Shown here: one piece after another, positions 15,087 through 22,739 of the stretch
How positions within the stretch are numbered: the stretch's first letter is position 1
How the letters are laid out: every line of letters starts with the position of its first letter
DNA from: DASQHY01 sp035602605
Lineage (GTDB): Bacteria > Acidobacteriota > Terriglobia > Acidiferrales > UBA7541
Assembly: GCA_035602605.1 (NCBI GenBank)
Contig: DATNLZ010000059.1
Coordinates: 1 to 22,970 of the forward strand
DNA length: 22,970 bases
Direction: 5' to 3'
Translations under genes and position numbers: made by a program
The notes under the pieces: model-generated
The model's input: only the letters and a program-made list of their open reading frames with translations
The model's database searches: none
What the model was told of the DNA's origin: nothing

Positions 15087-15473
15087 ACGATAACTGTATG
15101 ATTCTAATAGATTTTGTGGAACATGACCAGGCTATTGACTACCTACCGGCGAAATAGGTGCTCTCGCAAACTGGGCCGCCGTTTGCCAGACGCAACCGTT
15201 ATCCTAATCAGATAAGTACACCCATTCACTGAACAGGCTTAACGTTGATTCTCGGTCCATTCGGTCCAACAACGCATTTTTTCAAAAGAATTAGAGCGTT
15301 GGCTAGCCGACTCATCGGGACCAATCGATGGAGGAGCGATAATTGAGACGGCCACCATATTGGCTGATGACCGCTGGCATCGACCGCCAGAAGTTCAAGA
15401 GCGCTTCAGTATCTGCAGAAGCCGCGGGCTACGAGTATCATATGCCGCCTATTTGCACTGGAGGACCTGGAAA
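15087..15473. other. intergenic stretch with a decayed tRNA piece
   Basis: No gene is supported in this 387-bp stretch upstream of the DUF1772 gene. Positions 15157-15175 hold a tRNA-like scrap, listed separately. The first 40 bp after the tRNA-Ala vaguely resemble the bases after the tRNA-Ala 5' half at 19731 (a shared ATAAC ... ATTCTA pattern), which hints at a common ancestral tRNA cluster. Confidence 0.35.
15157..15175 (-). pseudogene. decayed D-arm scrap of a second tRNA
   Basis: AGGTGCTCTCGCAAACTGG matches, with two differences, the D-arm region of the tRNA 5' half at 19821-19855. It lies about 70 bp beyond the intact tRNA-Ala, whereas its better-preserved match lies about 90 bp beyond the tRNA-Ala 5' half. 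The two sites look like copies of one two-tRNA cluster. Confidence 0.4.
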
Positions 15474-15911
15474 ATGATTCCCGAGATCCTAGCGACTTTG
15501 GCTTGCGGTATCTTCGCCGGAGGTGCGATTTATATCAATTTCGTTGAACAACCCGCGAGACTCTCCTGCGGAATTACTTTGGCGATTACTGAGTGGCGGC
15601 CAAGCTACAAGCGAGGATCTATAATGCAAGCATCTTTGGCTCTCCTCGGATCTGTTCTCGCGTTCGTATCTTGGTGGATAAATAGAGACTCAGCTTGGAT
15701 GATAGGCGGCATGCTCCTGTTTGCTGTGATTCCGTTCACCTTGATCGTGATTTTCCCAACCAACAAGAAGCTTCAAAGCGAAGAGCTAGATGTGGCCTCG
15801 GCTCAGGCGGAACGGCTTTTAAGCCTCTGGAGCAGACTCCATGCTGTCCGTGCGGCACTCAGTTTTTTCGCTTTCTTGATTTTTCTCTTTGCACTGAAGC
15901 ATAAGCGCTGA
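15474..15911 (+). CDS. DUF1772 (anthrone-oxygenase-like) membrane protein
   Basis: The 145-residue integral membrane protein has four hydrophobic helices. The pattern fits DUF1772: GIFAGGAIYINFVEQPAR near the N-terminus, WRPSYKRGSIMQASLALLGS, then IPFTLIVIFPTNKKL, and LWSRLHAVRAALSF near the end. Family members include fungal anthrone oxygenase-like proteins and many uncharacterised bacterial membrane proteins; the bacterial role is unknown. ATG 15474 is preferred because GGAGG lies 9 nt upstream and the first helix then begins at once. An upstream in-frame ATG at 15360 would add a non-conserved, hydrophilic extension. It stands alone, downstream of tRNA debris and upstream of the sigma factor gene. 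Confidence 0.72.
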   Translation: MIPEILATLACGIFAGGAIYINFVEQPARLSCGITLAITEWRPSYKRGSIMQASLALLGSVLAFVSWWINRDSAWMIGGMLLFAVIPFTLIVIFPTNKKLQSEELDVASAQAERLLSLWSRLHAVRAALSFFAFLIFLFALKHKR

Positions 15912-16123
15912 CGACGATATCCTGTCCCGGGCGATGGTGATTGGCAAGGATCCTTCGAACCATGTCTTTGTCGATTGGGATATGGAACGCTAACGCGATC
16001 TGTTGCGCGATTCGCGGACAGCCCCAGTGGGGATTACGTTTTCGTTTGGGTATTTTGGGGATTGTTATCGTCCCAAATGAACTTTTTGGGCAACCCGAAC
16101 GAATAACCGTATGAGGAGCGCGC

Positions 16124-16660
16124 GTGGCTGACGACCACGAGCTGTGGGAGCGGATTCGCGAACGCGATGCGAATGCCTTTGAGGTGTTCTATCGCGACAA
16201 TGCGGGACGGCTCTGCGCCTACTTGCGGCAAATCGTAGGCAACACGCAGGCGGCAGAGGATGTGATGCAGGAGACATTCACGCAAATCTGGAAGTCGCCC
16301 AACGGCTTTCGGCCGGAGCTGGGATCGCTTCGCGGGTATCTCTTCGGAATTGGGCGGAAGCGCGCGGCGGAATGGTGGAGAAAGCGGGAGCGCCTTCCCG
16401 AGGAGCAGCCGCGAGAGCATGAAGGAGAAGTCGCGGACAGCGCAGCAAGCTCTTCAGCGATTGGGGACGCGTTCGCGCGCTTGCAAGAGGAGCAGCGGTC
16501 GTTGCTGTGGCTGCGTGAAGTCCAAGGCCAGTCGTACGCGGAGCTCGCCGCGATTCTTCAGATTCCGGTGGGCACCGTGAAGTCGAGGTTGTTTGCTGCC
16601 CGGGAGGAGCTACGGCGCATTTGGCGCTCTCCCAGAAGCGGAGCAAGGAGTGAGAAATGA
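16124..16660 (+). CDS. ECF-family RNA polymerase sigma factor
   Basis: The 178-residue sigma-70 family factor has region 2 at about residues 12-80 (NAFEVFYRDNAGRLCAYL, AAEDVMQETFTQIW, the -10 recognition segment, and GSLRGYLFGIGRKRA) and region 4 at about 115-165 (LWLREVQGQSYAELAAIL, IPVGTVKSRLFAAREELR, the -35 helix-turn-helix). Regions 1 and 3 are absent, as is normal for extracytoplasmic-function factors. The start is GTG 16124, fixed by AGGAG at 16114-16118, 5 nt away. Its last codons overlap the next gene's start by 4 bp (ATGA), so the two are translationally coupled, and the downstream zinc-finger protein is its likely anti-sigma factor. Confidence 0.92.
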   Translation: MADDHELWERIRERDANAFEVFYRDNAGRLCAYLRQIVGNTQAAEDVMQETFTQIWKSPNGFRPELGSLRGYLFGIGRKRAAEWWRKRERLPEEQPREHEGEVADSAASSSAIGDAFARLQEEQRSLLWLREVQGQSYAELAAILQIPVGTVKSRLFAAREELRRIWRSPRSGARSEK

Positions 16661-17769
16661 ACTGCGCTGAAGCGGCGGAATGCGTTTCCGCGCTGTTTGA
16701 TGGCGAACCGATTTCGCGCGAGGTAGTCGCGCATCTTTCGGATTGCAAGGAATGCCGCGCGCGGCTGAACGACTATGCGGAGATGGGCGCGGAACTGCGC
16801 GAAGCAGCCAGCGGCGCTGGCGCGCAAACCATCCCGGAAGGGAGATGGAGATTGGCGGAACCAGCCGCTGCCACAAATTGGTTGAGGAAATGGAGGGGAA
16901 CGATGCGGATACCAAGATTTGCGTTCGCGCTGATGCTGATTGCGATTTTTGCGCTTTCCGGAGGGCTCGCGCTGGTGAAGGCCCGTCCAGGGGGAAACGG
17001 CCCGGTGCTGTTGCTGTCGTTTAAGATTCCGCAAGGGGACAAGGCTTGGGATTGCGCTCTCAGAACGGATCGCGGGCCCGACTCATGTGCCTTTTTCGGC
17101 GCTAACTTGCCAGGCGAGCTAGCCGTTTCCGCGCGGTTCATCCGCAGGGAGGGTGAACGCGTCCAGCTAGGGATTAAAACGAATTTCACACCTGCAGCCG
17201 CGATGCAACGCCAGTATACACATACGTTTGAATTGAAGATGTTCGACGGAATCTCAGAACAGGAGTACTGGCTTGAGCGGGAAGAGAAGCTGAACGTCCC
17301 GGTTGCGCAGTTCGGAACAGTGGAAGTGTCAGGAGAATACCTGGACCACATGCCAGTCATGGCATCTAATCCGCGGGAGACTCTGGACCCCGGCAAGGCC
17401 GAATTTCGTATCCTGTCTCCGGTGCTCATTCGTGACCATCAGATGCTGGTCAACATGGCGCGTGCGATGGCCATACCAGACGAAAAGGATAACGGCGTGA
17501 TGCTGCACATACCTAGGGAAGGGCTGTTCATTTTTTCCCCTGTTCCATTTGAGGAAGGAGCCGAGGTCGCCGTTCGGCATGGGTCTAATCAGATTGAATT
17601 CACCGCCGAGGGCAAATCGTATCTGCTCGTAACAGGGGCGCCGATAACAAGGGCCGAACATGTTTGGGTTCGGCATCTGCCCGATTGGCACCCCTCAAAC
17701 AATCAGGGGTGGTTCCTGGGCGGCGTCAACGTTCAAAGACTTCGCGAGTTCTTAGAGAAGGTTCCTTGA
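16657..17769 (+). CDS. zinc-finger anti-sigma factor with large extracytoplasmic domain
   Basis: The 370-residue protein opens with a zf-HC2/ZAS motif: Cys3 or Cys9, then HLSDCKEC with His26, Cys30 and Cys33. This cytosolic domain binds the ECF sigma factor. One transmembrane helix follows at about residues 88-107 (FALMLIAIFALSGGLALV). About 260 residues then face outside; I do not recognise this domain, which has beta-rich segments such as AEFRILSPVLI and GWFLGGVNVQRL. Most partner anti-sigma factors have a much smaller outer part, so this one probably senses something or binds a ligand outside the cytosol (inference). The start overlaps the sigma gene stop by 4 bp, which supports joint expression. 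Confidence 0.82.
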   Translation: MNCAEAAECVSALFDGEPISREVVAHLSDCKECRARLNDYAEMGAELREAASGAGAQTIPEGRWRLAEPAAATNWLRKWRGTMRIPRFAFALMLIAIFALSGGLALVKARPGGNGPVLLLSFKIPQGDKAWDCALRTDRGPDSCAFFGANLPGELAVSARFIRREGERVQLGIKTNFTPAAAMQRQYTHTFELKMFDGISEQEYWLEREEKLNVPVAQFGTVEVSGEYLDHMPVMASNPRETLDPGKAEFRILSPVLIRDHQMLVNMARAMAIPDEKDNGVMLHIPREGLFIFSPVPFEEGAEVAVRHGSNQIEFTAEGKSYLLVTGAPITRAEHVWVRHLPDWHPSNNQGWFLGGVNVQRLREFLEKVP

Positions 17770-18247
17770 GGGATTGATGGCACTTTTCCAGCGTTCTGTT
17801 GTGCGAGGGAGAGGCGTTTGGCGTTGACGAGGACGCTCAGGTCGGCGGCAACTTTGCGGCAACTTTCTGGAGTTCTTCGCCGGAAGGGATCCGCCGCGCC
17901 CGCTTCGGTATTCAATGAAATCGTGCTTCGAGCCGCCTTGCGGCTGCGTTCACATTACCTGGACCTCAGTTTCCATCTCAGGAAAAACCCCTTTAAAGCC
18001 GAACAGTTTCGCTACACCAAACCACGGGGTCGTATTGCCCGTGACCGAGCACAGGCGCGGTAGGTCAGAACAGATCTCGCTCGATCAAGGAGGCTGAGAA
18101 GCAAGAAAAACTCCGCACTGACAAGCGATGGCGTCCTTGATTGCTGTTTAGTGACTCCTGAACCTTATGCCAGTTCCCCTATCTAGCCTAAACGTGCACC
18201 CTGACAATATGGCACCGTGCAGAAATTGGCACGGCTTAGTGCATCGA
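17770..18247. other. intergenic stretch without a recognisable gene
   Basis: This stretch of 478 bases after the anti-sigma gene contains only open frames of no family resemblance. It includes a perfect two-copy 11-bp repeat at 17845-17866, listed separately. No terminator with a T-tract was seen. Confidence 0.4.
17845..17866. repeat. perfect two-copy 11-bp tandem repeat (copy D)
   Basis: GCGGCAACTTT occurs twice head to tail. It has the same architecture (two copies, 11-12 bp period) as the repeats at 10490, 12728, 14945 and 19607, but no tRNA fragment lies beside it. Confidence 0.65.
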
Positions 18248-19069
18248 ATGACGATTGTCTCGTCGCCTCGACAGGAGAACCACATCAATGTCCCGCTGGA
18301 AGCGCGTTCTCATCTTGGGATTGTGGTCATAGCGTGTGTGACCTATCTTTGGCTTTTTGGCACTCAGACCCTTTTTGCTCTAGAAGCGCATAATACGGCA
18401 CGGAAACTTCCGTTTGTAAAGCGAACCCCTGTTCCCCTGCCAGATTTATCCGTTTCACAAGTATCAGGCACAACCCTCTCTTATTTCGGCTACGAATTTG
18501 AGGTTCCCTGGACCGATATCGATAGGGAGAAAACCAAAATCGTTGGTGGGAATAAGGCGATTATTGCTTTTCGTTCGGGAAATGTTCTGTCCGTGTGGAG
18601 TGGACAACCACACGAGTTCATGAATTATCTCATTGAGGAAGGTAAAGTCGACAGAGACACTTTCCGAAAAATCTATGGCGATGAGGCATTGCAGTCCGAT
18701 TACAATTTTAAGCGCCTCATCCTTGAGACAACACCGGACAAAATTACTTTCTTCACTAACAGGAGAACGGCCGTGAGTCAGAGTGTGTTGCTCATGGTTA
18801 AGGCCATTTGTGTCAGCGGGGACCCGAACTCTGGGATATTTGCCGTTCAGGGAAACGGGTTCAAAGGATTTCAATACGGGCTTCCACAGAATCCCCCAAA
18901 ACAATTAAGCGTCGAACTCTTTCCAGCGGATGGTCACCTGGATTTAATTTTTGGTCAAAAGAAGAATGGACTCACGGTCATTTCGCAGGCTGACATTAAC
19001 CGTATTGTCCAAACGATTCACAAGGTGCCAATCGAAGTAGCAGTTCGCAGTGAAGACACGCATAAATAG
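18248..19069 (+). CDS. hypothetical anchored protein, possible 5' frameshift
   Basis: The 273-residue product from ATG 18248 has one hydrophobic helix (about residues 23-43: LGIVVIACVTYLWLFGTQTLF), then a hydrophilic globular part outside the membrane with segments such as TTLSYFGYEFEVPW and IIAFRSGNVLSVW. I recognise no family. The start is doubtful. A strong AGGAG at 18273-18277 precedes ATG 18288 in another frame, which reads MSRWKRVLILGLW, an ideal signal-anchor beginning, before stopping. A one-base shift near 18325 would join that start to the rest of this frame. The gene may therefore be frameshifted by mutation or by a sequence error. It stands alone between the anti-sigma gene and transposase debris. 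Confidence 0.55.
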   Translation: MTIVSSPRQENHINVPLEARSHLGIVVIACVTYLWLFGTQTLFALEAHNTARKLPFVKRTPVPLPDLSVSQVSGTTLSYFGYEFEVPWTDIDREKTKIVGGNKAIIAFRSGNVLSVWSGQPHEFMNYLIEEGKVDRDTFRKIYGDEALQSDYNFKRLILETTPDKITFFTNRRTAVSQSVLLMVKAICVSGDPNSGIFAVQGNGFKGFQYGLPQNPPKQLSVELFPADGHLDLIFGQKKNGLTVISQADINRIVQTIHKVPIEVAVRSEDTHK

Positions 19070-19150
19070 CCAATGCTGGCAGCCTATGGGTGGCGAATTG
19101 CTAAATAAGGCCATAATTCCTTGTATTCTCAGTTTTGCTAGGATGCGGAG

Positions 19151-19549
19151 ATGCGCGACTTCGTCATCCTTTTCGTCCCTCTCATCGCGACCGTGGCTCG
19201 GCTTGCGGGTCCGGGCGGGATCCGCTCTTTAGTTGCCGAGTCTGTGCTCGTCAAACATCAACTGCTGATTCTCAATCGTTCGCGGAAGCGGGCTGTGGTT
19301 CGCCAAAATTTCATCCGTGCCAAAAGTGGCGCGATCCTCTTTCGCCACAGCGTAAAAACCCTGAACTCGACCAGAATGGTTCTGAGGAGCGCGAAGATTC
19401 CTTTGGGCGGGAAGCTGTTGACACGTGAGCGACACGACCAAGGAACGGATCATCTTCTCGCGGAGCTTGTTATCGGAATGCGGACGCATCCGCCGATTGC
19501 AGAAACGGAAGCCGACGTCGTTCTTCCGGTAGTGCTTCACTCGACTTGA
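19151..19549 (+). pseudogene. N-terminal remnant of an integrase-core transposase
   Basis: The first 50 residues (MRDFVILFVPLIATVARLAG, then GGIRSLVAESVLVKHQLLIL and NRSRKR) match the N-terminal region that precedes the rve integrase core in a transposase type common in soil bacteria. Similarity then disappears, though the frame stays open to 19549. The C-terminal end of the same kind of protein occurs at 20884-21111 on the same strand, so the two may once have been one gene. Confidence 0.6.
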
Positions 19550-19606
19550 ATCGAGTCCATTTTTCGGAGTATTTGTCCAAACTTGGACCACGTATCCTTA
19601 TTACCT

Positions 19607-19627
19607 GTAGCCCAATGAGTAGCCCAA
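19607..19627. repeat. two-copy 12-bp-period direct repeat (copy E)
   Basis: GTAGCCCAA at 19607-19615 recurs at 19619-19627. It lies 63 bp from the tRNA-Ala 5' half at 19691. Confidence 0.6.
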
Positions 19628-19690
19628 CTAGCAGAGGGGTTTGCACTCTTAAGAGACGCCGATTCAACGGCTTAGGTGAGATGATGGCGT

Positions 19691-19730
19691 GCTTGCAAAG
19701 CAGATGCTCTCCCAGCTGAGCTACACGCCC
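19691..19730 (-). pseudogene. 5' half of a tRNA-Ala (TGC)
   Basis: On the minus strand 40 nt match the intact tRNA-Ala from nucleotide 1 to just past the anticodon: acceptor 5' strand GGGCGTG, D arm GCTC-AGCTGGGA-GAGC, and an anticodon segment CTGCTTTGCAAGC with one change at the stem. Beyond this the sequence is unrelated. It is the complementary piece to the 3' half at 12618-12667. The two share the block CTGCTTTGCAAGC at the break. Confidence 0.82.
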
Positions 19731-19804
19731 ATCCTTATAACGAATTTATTCTAAACCACTTTCGAGCGCAGCGCACTTCCATTCACACAAGACAAACACA
19801 AAAC

Positions 19805-19833
19805 AGAGCACCTTCGATCCAGGCAGGTGCTCT
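19805..19833. repeat. 9-bp perfect inverted repeat at a tRNA breakpoint
   Basis: AGAGCACCT (19805-19813) is complementary to AGGTGCTCT (19825-19833), which is the D-stem/anticodon-stem segment of the adjacent tRNA 5' half. The left arm looks like an inverted copy of tRNA sequence, so the fragment ends in a hairpin. An 11-nt loop separates the arms. Confidence 0.6.
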
Positions 19834-19855
19834 CCCAAACTGAGCTACCCGGGCC
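19821..19855 (-). pseudogene. 5' half of a second tRNA, identity unclear
   Basis: On the minus strand the sequence reads GGCCCGG, TA, GCTC-AGTTTGGGA-GAGC, then ACCTGCC: an acceptor 5' strand, a D arm and the start of an anticodon stem. It breaks off before a readable anticodon. The GAGCACCTGCC stretch is common in tRNA-Val and related tRNAs, but the identity cannot be fixed. Confidence 0.6.
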
Positions 19856-20078
19856 TACTTTCCCGGCATGCATTTCCCGGCGATTCCGGTAGGCACAGAG
19901 AAAAAGATGAGAGACAGTTATGCCAAACGTCGGGCGGTCCTAGCGGCCACACGAGACACAAACAAGCGGTCGCGGACAATAGTTTGAGTTCGCGACGATT
20001 CGGCGGCCCGGATCGTGCCGGCCACGACGCAGCGCAGGACGATGGGTCGGATCTTTCCAGCCTAGCGGTCGTCGAAAC

Positions 20079-20882
20079 TTATCGCTCCTGACGGGTTTCT
20101 TTCATCGTACGAAGGGAAAAGCTGTAGACATTTCTGGCGACAGCGATGCTCCGATTGCGTTCGCCATCGAGAGGCCGAAGCGGCAGAGGAAGCTCGCGAA
20201 GAGGGAGCAGCTTTGTAGAACTTTTAAGCCCTGGGTGCTGGCCCTTAGCGTTCGATTGCGGAACAACCTTTGTCAATTGAGCACAGCCCGTGAGAACCTC
20301 GCAGCGCCCTTAGCTTTCGCCGCTGCGCTGGCGGCTTCCACCAACGCCGTCTTCAGGTACACATTGCCCTTGGGGATGCGGCTGCTCTTGCGCTTGCCGG
20401 CGGATTCGTTGTTGCCCGGACAAACGCCCGCCCAAGAAGCCAACTGCGAAACACTCCCGAACACGCTCATGTCCACGCCTATTTCAGCGATGATCACCGC
20501 GGCCAGCGTCCAATCTACGCCCGGAATCTCCTGTAACAAGGCGAGCTGGGCTGCATAGGGCTTGAGCTTGTCCTCGATGCGTTGCTCGAGAACCGCCAGA
20601 TCTTTTTCTGCCGCCTCGAGTCGCTGCAGTTGCAACCGCAACAGGAATCGATGGTGCTCTTCCAGTTTCCCTTCCAGGGCTGGACCCAGTTCGGGAATCT
20701 TGTTACGCAGACGGCCTTTGGCCAGCTCGGCCATTTCCTGCGGGGTCGCTTTGCCTTTTACTAGCGCGCGCAGCATCGACTGGCCGGAGACTCCGAAAAC
20801 GTCCATAGCCACGCTGGCCAACTTGATGTTGGCCGTCTCCAGCAACTTCAGCAGGCGGTTGCGCTCCGCCGACCGGCTTTCT
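20079..20882 (-). pseudogene. IS110-family transposase remnant
   Basis: The preserved part is the C-terminal transposase_20 domain: RNRLLKLLETANIKLASV, LLQEIPGVDWTLAAVIIAEIG, LASWAGVCPGNNESAGKRKS and GNVYLKTALVEAA. The N-terminal DEDD RuvC-like catalytic domain is absent, because similarity starts abruptly at about 20882, where an integrase fragment begins on the other strand. The main frame stops at 20273. A separate frame to 20079 may carry a decayed continuation, but it matches only weakly. The element cannot move by itself. IS110 elements integrate site-specifically without terminal repeats. Confidence 0.78.
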
Positions 20883-20883
20883 A

Positions 20884-21111
20884 GGATCCATCAGGCGAGA
20901 ATGCTTGGATCACATGATTGTGTTCAATGAATCTTCGCTGCAACGGATCTTGAATTTGTACTTCGCCTATTACCAACGCTCGCGCACTCACCTGTCGCTC
21001 GCCAAGGATGCCCCCGAGCCAAGACAGATTCAGCGACCGGAACTTGGCGAGGTGATCGAACTGCCCCAGGTTGGAGGGCTTCATCACCGCTACGAACGAC
21101 GAGCTGCATAG
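20884..21111 (+). pseudogene. C-terminal remnant of an integrase-core transposase
   Basis: The frame begins directly at the IS110 junction with GSIRRECLDHMIVFNESS, a stretch of the rve integrase core containing the catalytic Glu of the DDE triad (RREC). It continues with YFAYYQRSRTHLSL and ends ELPQVGGLHHRYERRAA, a typical natural C-terminus for this transposase type. The first two catalytic Asp residues are missing. The N-terminal part of a similar protein is at 19151-19549. Confidence 0.72.
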
Positions 21112-21180
21112 AGTTTTCTTGCAGGAGATCGTCTTCCTCTTCTTTTCCCTTGGACAAATCCGCGTCTGCGCCTGTCAGTC

Positions 21181-21225
21181 GCCGGTCGCCGTCGTCTAGC
21201 GACGCTTGAGACCGGCGCAGTTTTT
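21181..21225 (+). terminator. intrinsic-terminator-like hairpin
   Basis: The outer stem GCCGGTC (21181-21187) pairs with GACCGGC (21210-21216). The inner stem CGTCG (21190-21194) pairs with CGACG (21200-21204). GCAG and then TTTTT (21221-21225) follow. It lies 70 bp after the integrase remnant's stop and would end plus-strand transcription from it. Confidence 0.65.
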
Positions 21226-21609
21226 AGGGACCCTCAGGTTTTCGCAGCTGGTTTTTCGCGCAGACGATGTTTTTGGTAGGGACAGGAGAACTCACGCCTC
21301 AAACGTGAGAAGGCACGTAAAGAACATATTTGCGTCCCATTGAGATTTATCATAACATGTTCGTAAGTGAAATGACAGTGAGGCAAACAACCTTAAGCGG
21401 AAACGAGATTCAGGCACCTCCTAATGCTCTTCTCCGACGGTTACGTGGCTTTTGTCTGTGTGCGAGCGAGTGAGCTTTTGCGGAACGGGTGTCTGTTTAC
21501 TGCGAACCATTGTTCAGACCGACGGTCTGCCGTCGTTGCAGATAACCTGCGTCTAGGGCATGACAGCGCGACGAGCGCTACCAGAAGCTTATAGGGAAAG
21601 GCTATTTTC
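21226..21609. other. upstream region of the aldolase gene
   Basis: I see no gene in these 384 bases. They lie between the terminator-like hairpin and the DapA-family gene and must contain that gene's promoter. AT-rich sequence at about 21328-21395 is the likeliest place, but no specific promoter can be called. Confidence 0.35.
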
Positions 21610-22548
21610 ATGTCTAGCTCAACTAGCAGCGAAGATACATCCGTACTCCTCTCGCGCATCGCGGGTCTAACGACGGCGATCAACACTCCGCTAACGGCCG
21701 CTGGGGACTTGGACCTCGCCGGTTTAGAACGATTGATCGACCGTGTAATTGAGGCAGGCAGTTCGTGCATCTTTCCTTTGGGTTGGAACGGAGAAGGTCC
21801 CCTCCTTAGGGATCAGCTTCGAATGAACGTTATCCGTCAAACCTGCCATATCGTCCGCGGCCGAGTGCCAGTGATGGTCGGCGTCAGCGAGCAGAGTTTG
21901 CCACGTGCACTGGAAATGATTGCGGTGGCACGCTCGGCCGGTGCCAGCTTGGTGCTTTCGACGCCGCCCTACAGCTACGCGATACCGCAGGAGTTGATCT
22001 ATGAGTACTTTCGTTCGCTGGCGGCCGAGGCTGGATTGCCCGTAGTCATCTATGACAACGGTGAAGTTGGTGTGCGTCCTAACTTCGAAACGCTGACCCG
22101 CTTGAGTTCGACACCTAGGATTCTGGGTGTTAAATCATATGCGCCTTGGCAGGAAATGCAGCGGCAGTTTCAAACCATTCATGTGCCAGGACGGTTTGCA
22201 GTTATGAGTGGTGACGAATACTTTTACGGCCCAGCCCTATGCATTGGAGTATCGCACTTTACCATGGGCGGCCCTGGAAACGTCTGCCCTCGATGGTGTA
22301 CCCGAATGCACCAGGCTGCGCTCGCCCGTAAGTGGGACCAAGTCTTATCGATGCACCTCAGGCTTACTGCATTCTGCGACGAACTTTACAAGGATGTCGA
22401 AACACCCTATGCCGCTATTAAGTACGCATTGGAGGTATTGGGTATTTGTTCGGCATTTATATCCTCTCCTCACAGAATGCCGGAGGTGCATCATCGGGAA
22501 CGGATTCGCGCGGCTTTGTCGAACTTCAAGGATGTCGTTAACGGGTGA
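21610..22548 (+). CDS. DapA/NanA-family aldolase or dehydratase
   Basis: The 312-residue TIM-barrel enzyme belongs to the class I aldolase superfamily that includes dihydrodipicolinate synthase, N-acetylneuraminate lyase and keto-deoxy-sugar-acid dehydratases. The Schiff-base lysine is Lys175 in ILGVKSYA, and the catalytic tyrosine is Tyr148 in VVIYDNGE. The loop that reads GTTGE in true DHDPS reads GWNGE here (residues 58-62). This argues against lysine biosynthesis and favours another 2-keto acid substrate. The length is normal for the family. ATG 21610 has only a weak purine-rich site (GGGAAAGG) upstream. A sugar-acid type substrate would suit the ACS-family carrier at 7045, but the two are 13 kb apart and separated by mobile debris, so this link is weak. 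Confidence 0.8.
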   Translation: MSSSTSSEDTSVLLSRIAGLTTAINTPLTAAGDLDLAGLERLIDRVIEAGSSCIFPLGWNGEGPLLRDQLRMNVIRQTCHIVRGRVPVMVGVSEQSLPRALEMIAVARSAGASLVLSTPPYSYAIPQELIYEYFRSLAAEAGLPVVIYDNGEVGVRPNFETLTRLSSTPRILGVKSYAPWQEMQRQFQTIHVPGRFAVMSGDEYFYGPALCIGVSHFTMGGPGNVCPRWCTRMHQAALARKWDQVLSMHLRLTAFCDELYKDVETPYAAIKYALEVLGICSAFISSPHRMPEVHHRERIRAALSNFKDVVNG

Positions 22549-22739
22549 TGGGTGCGATCGTTCCGCCAGCTGATTCGGCGTGACGAAACGTTTGTGCCGT
22601 GTTGTGCGCCTTTCGCTTCCATTTTTCCTTTTCTGGGTGTGATCAAAGCCCGAAAACTCCGGTCAGAAGGTCAGAAAGCTAGATATGAGCTTGGGTGGAA
22701 GAGTGGAAGGCCTGGGGCAAACAAGGATCGTGCTCAAAG

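Noticed and set aside
16021..16090. Repeated TTTGGG/CCCAAA motifs upstream of the ECF sigma gene as a possible operator
   Set aside because: The motifs are short, irregularly spaced and only partly palindromic, so chance is a fair explanation.
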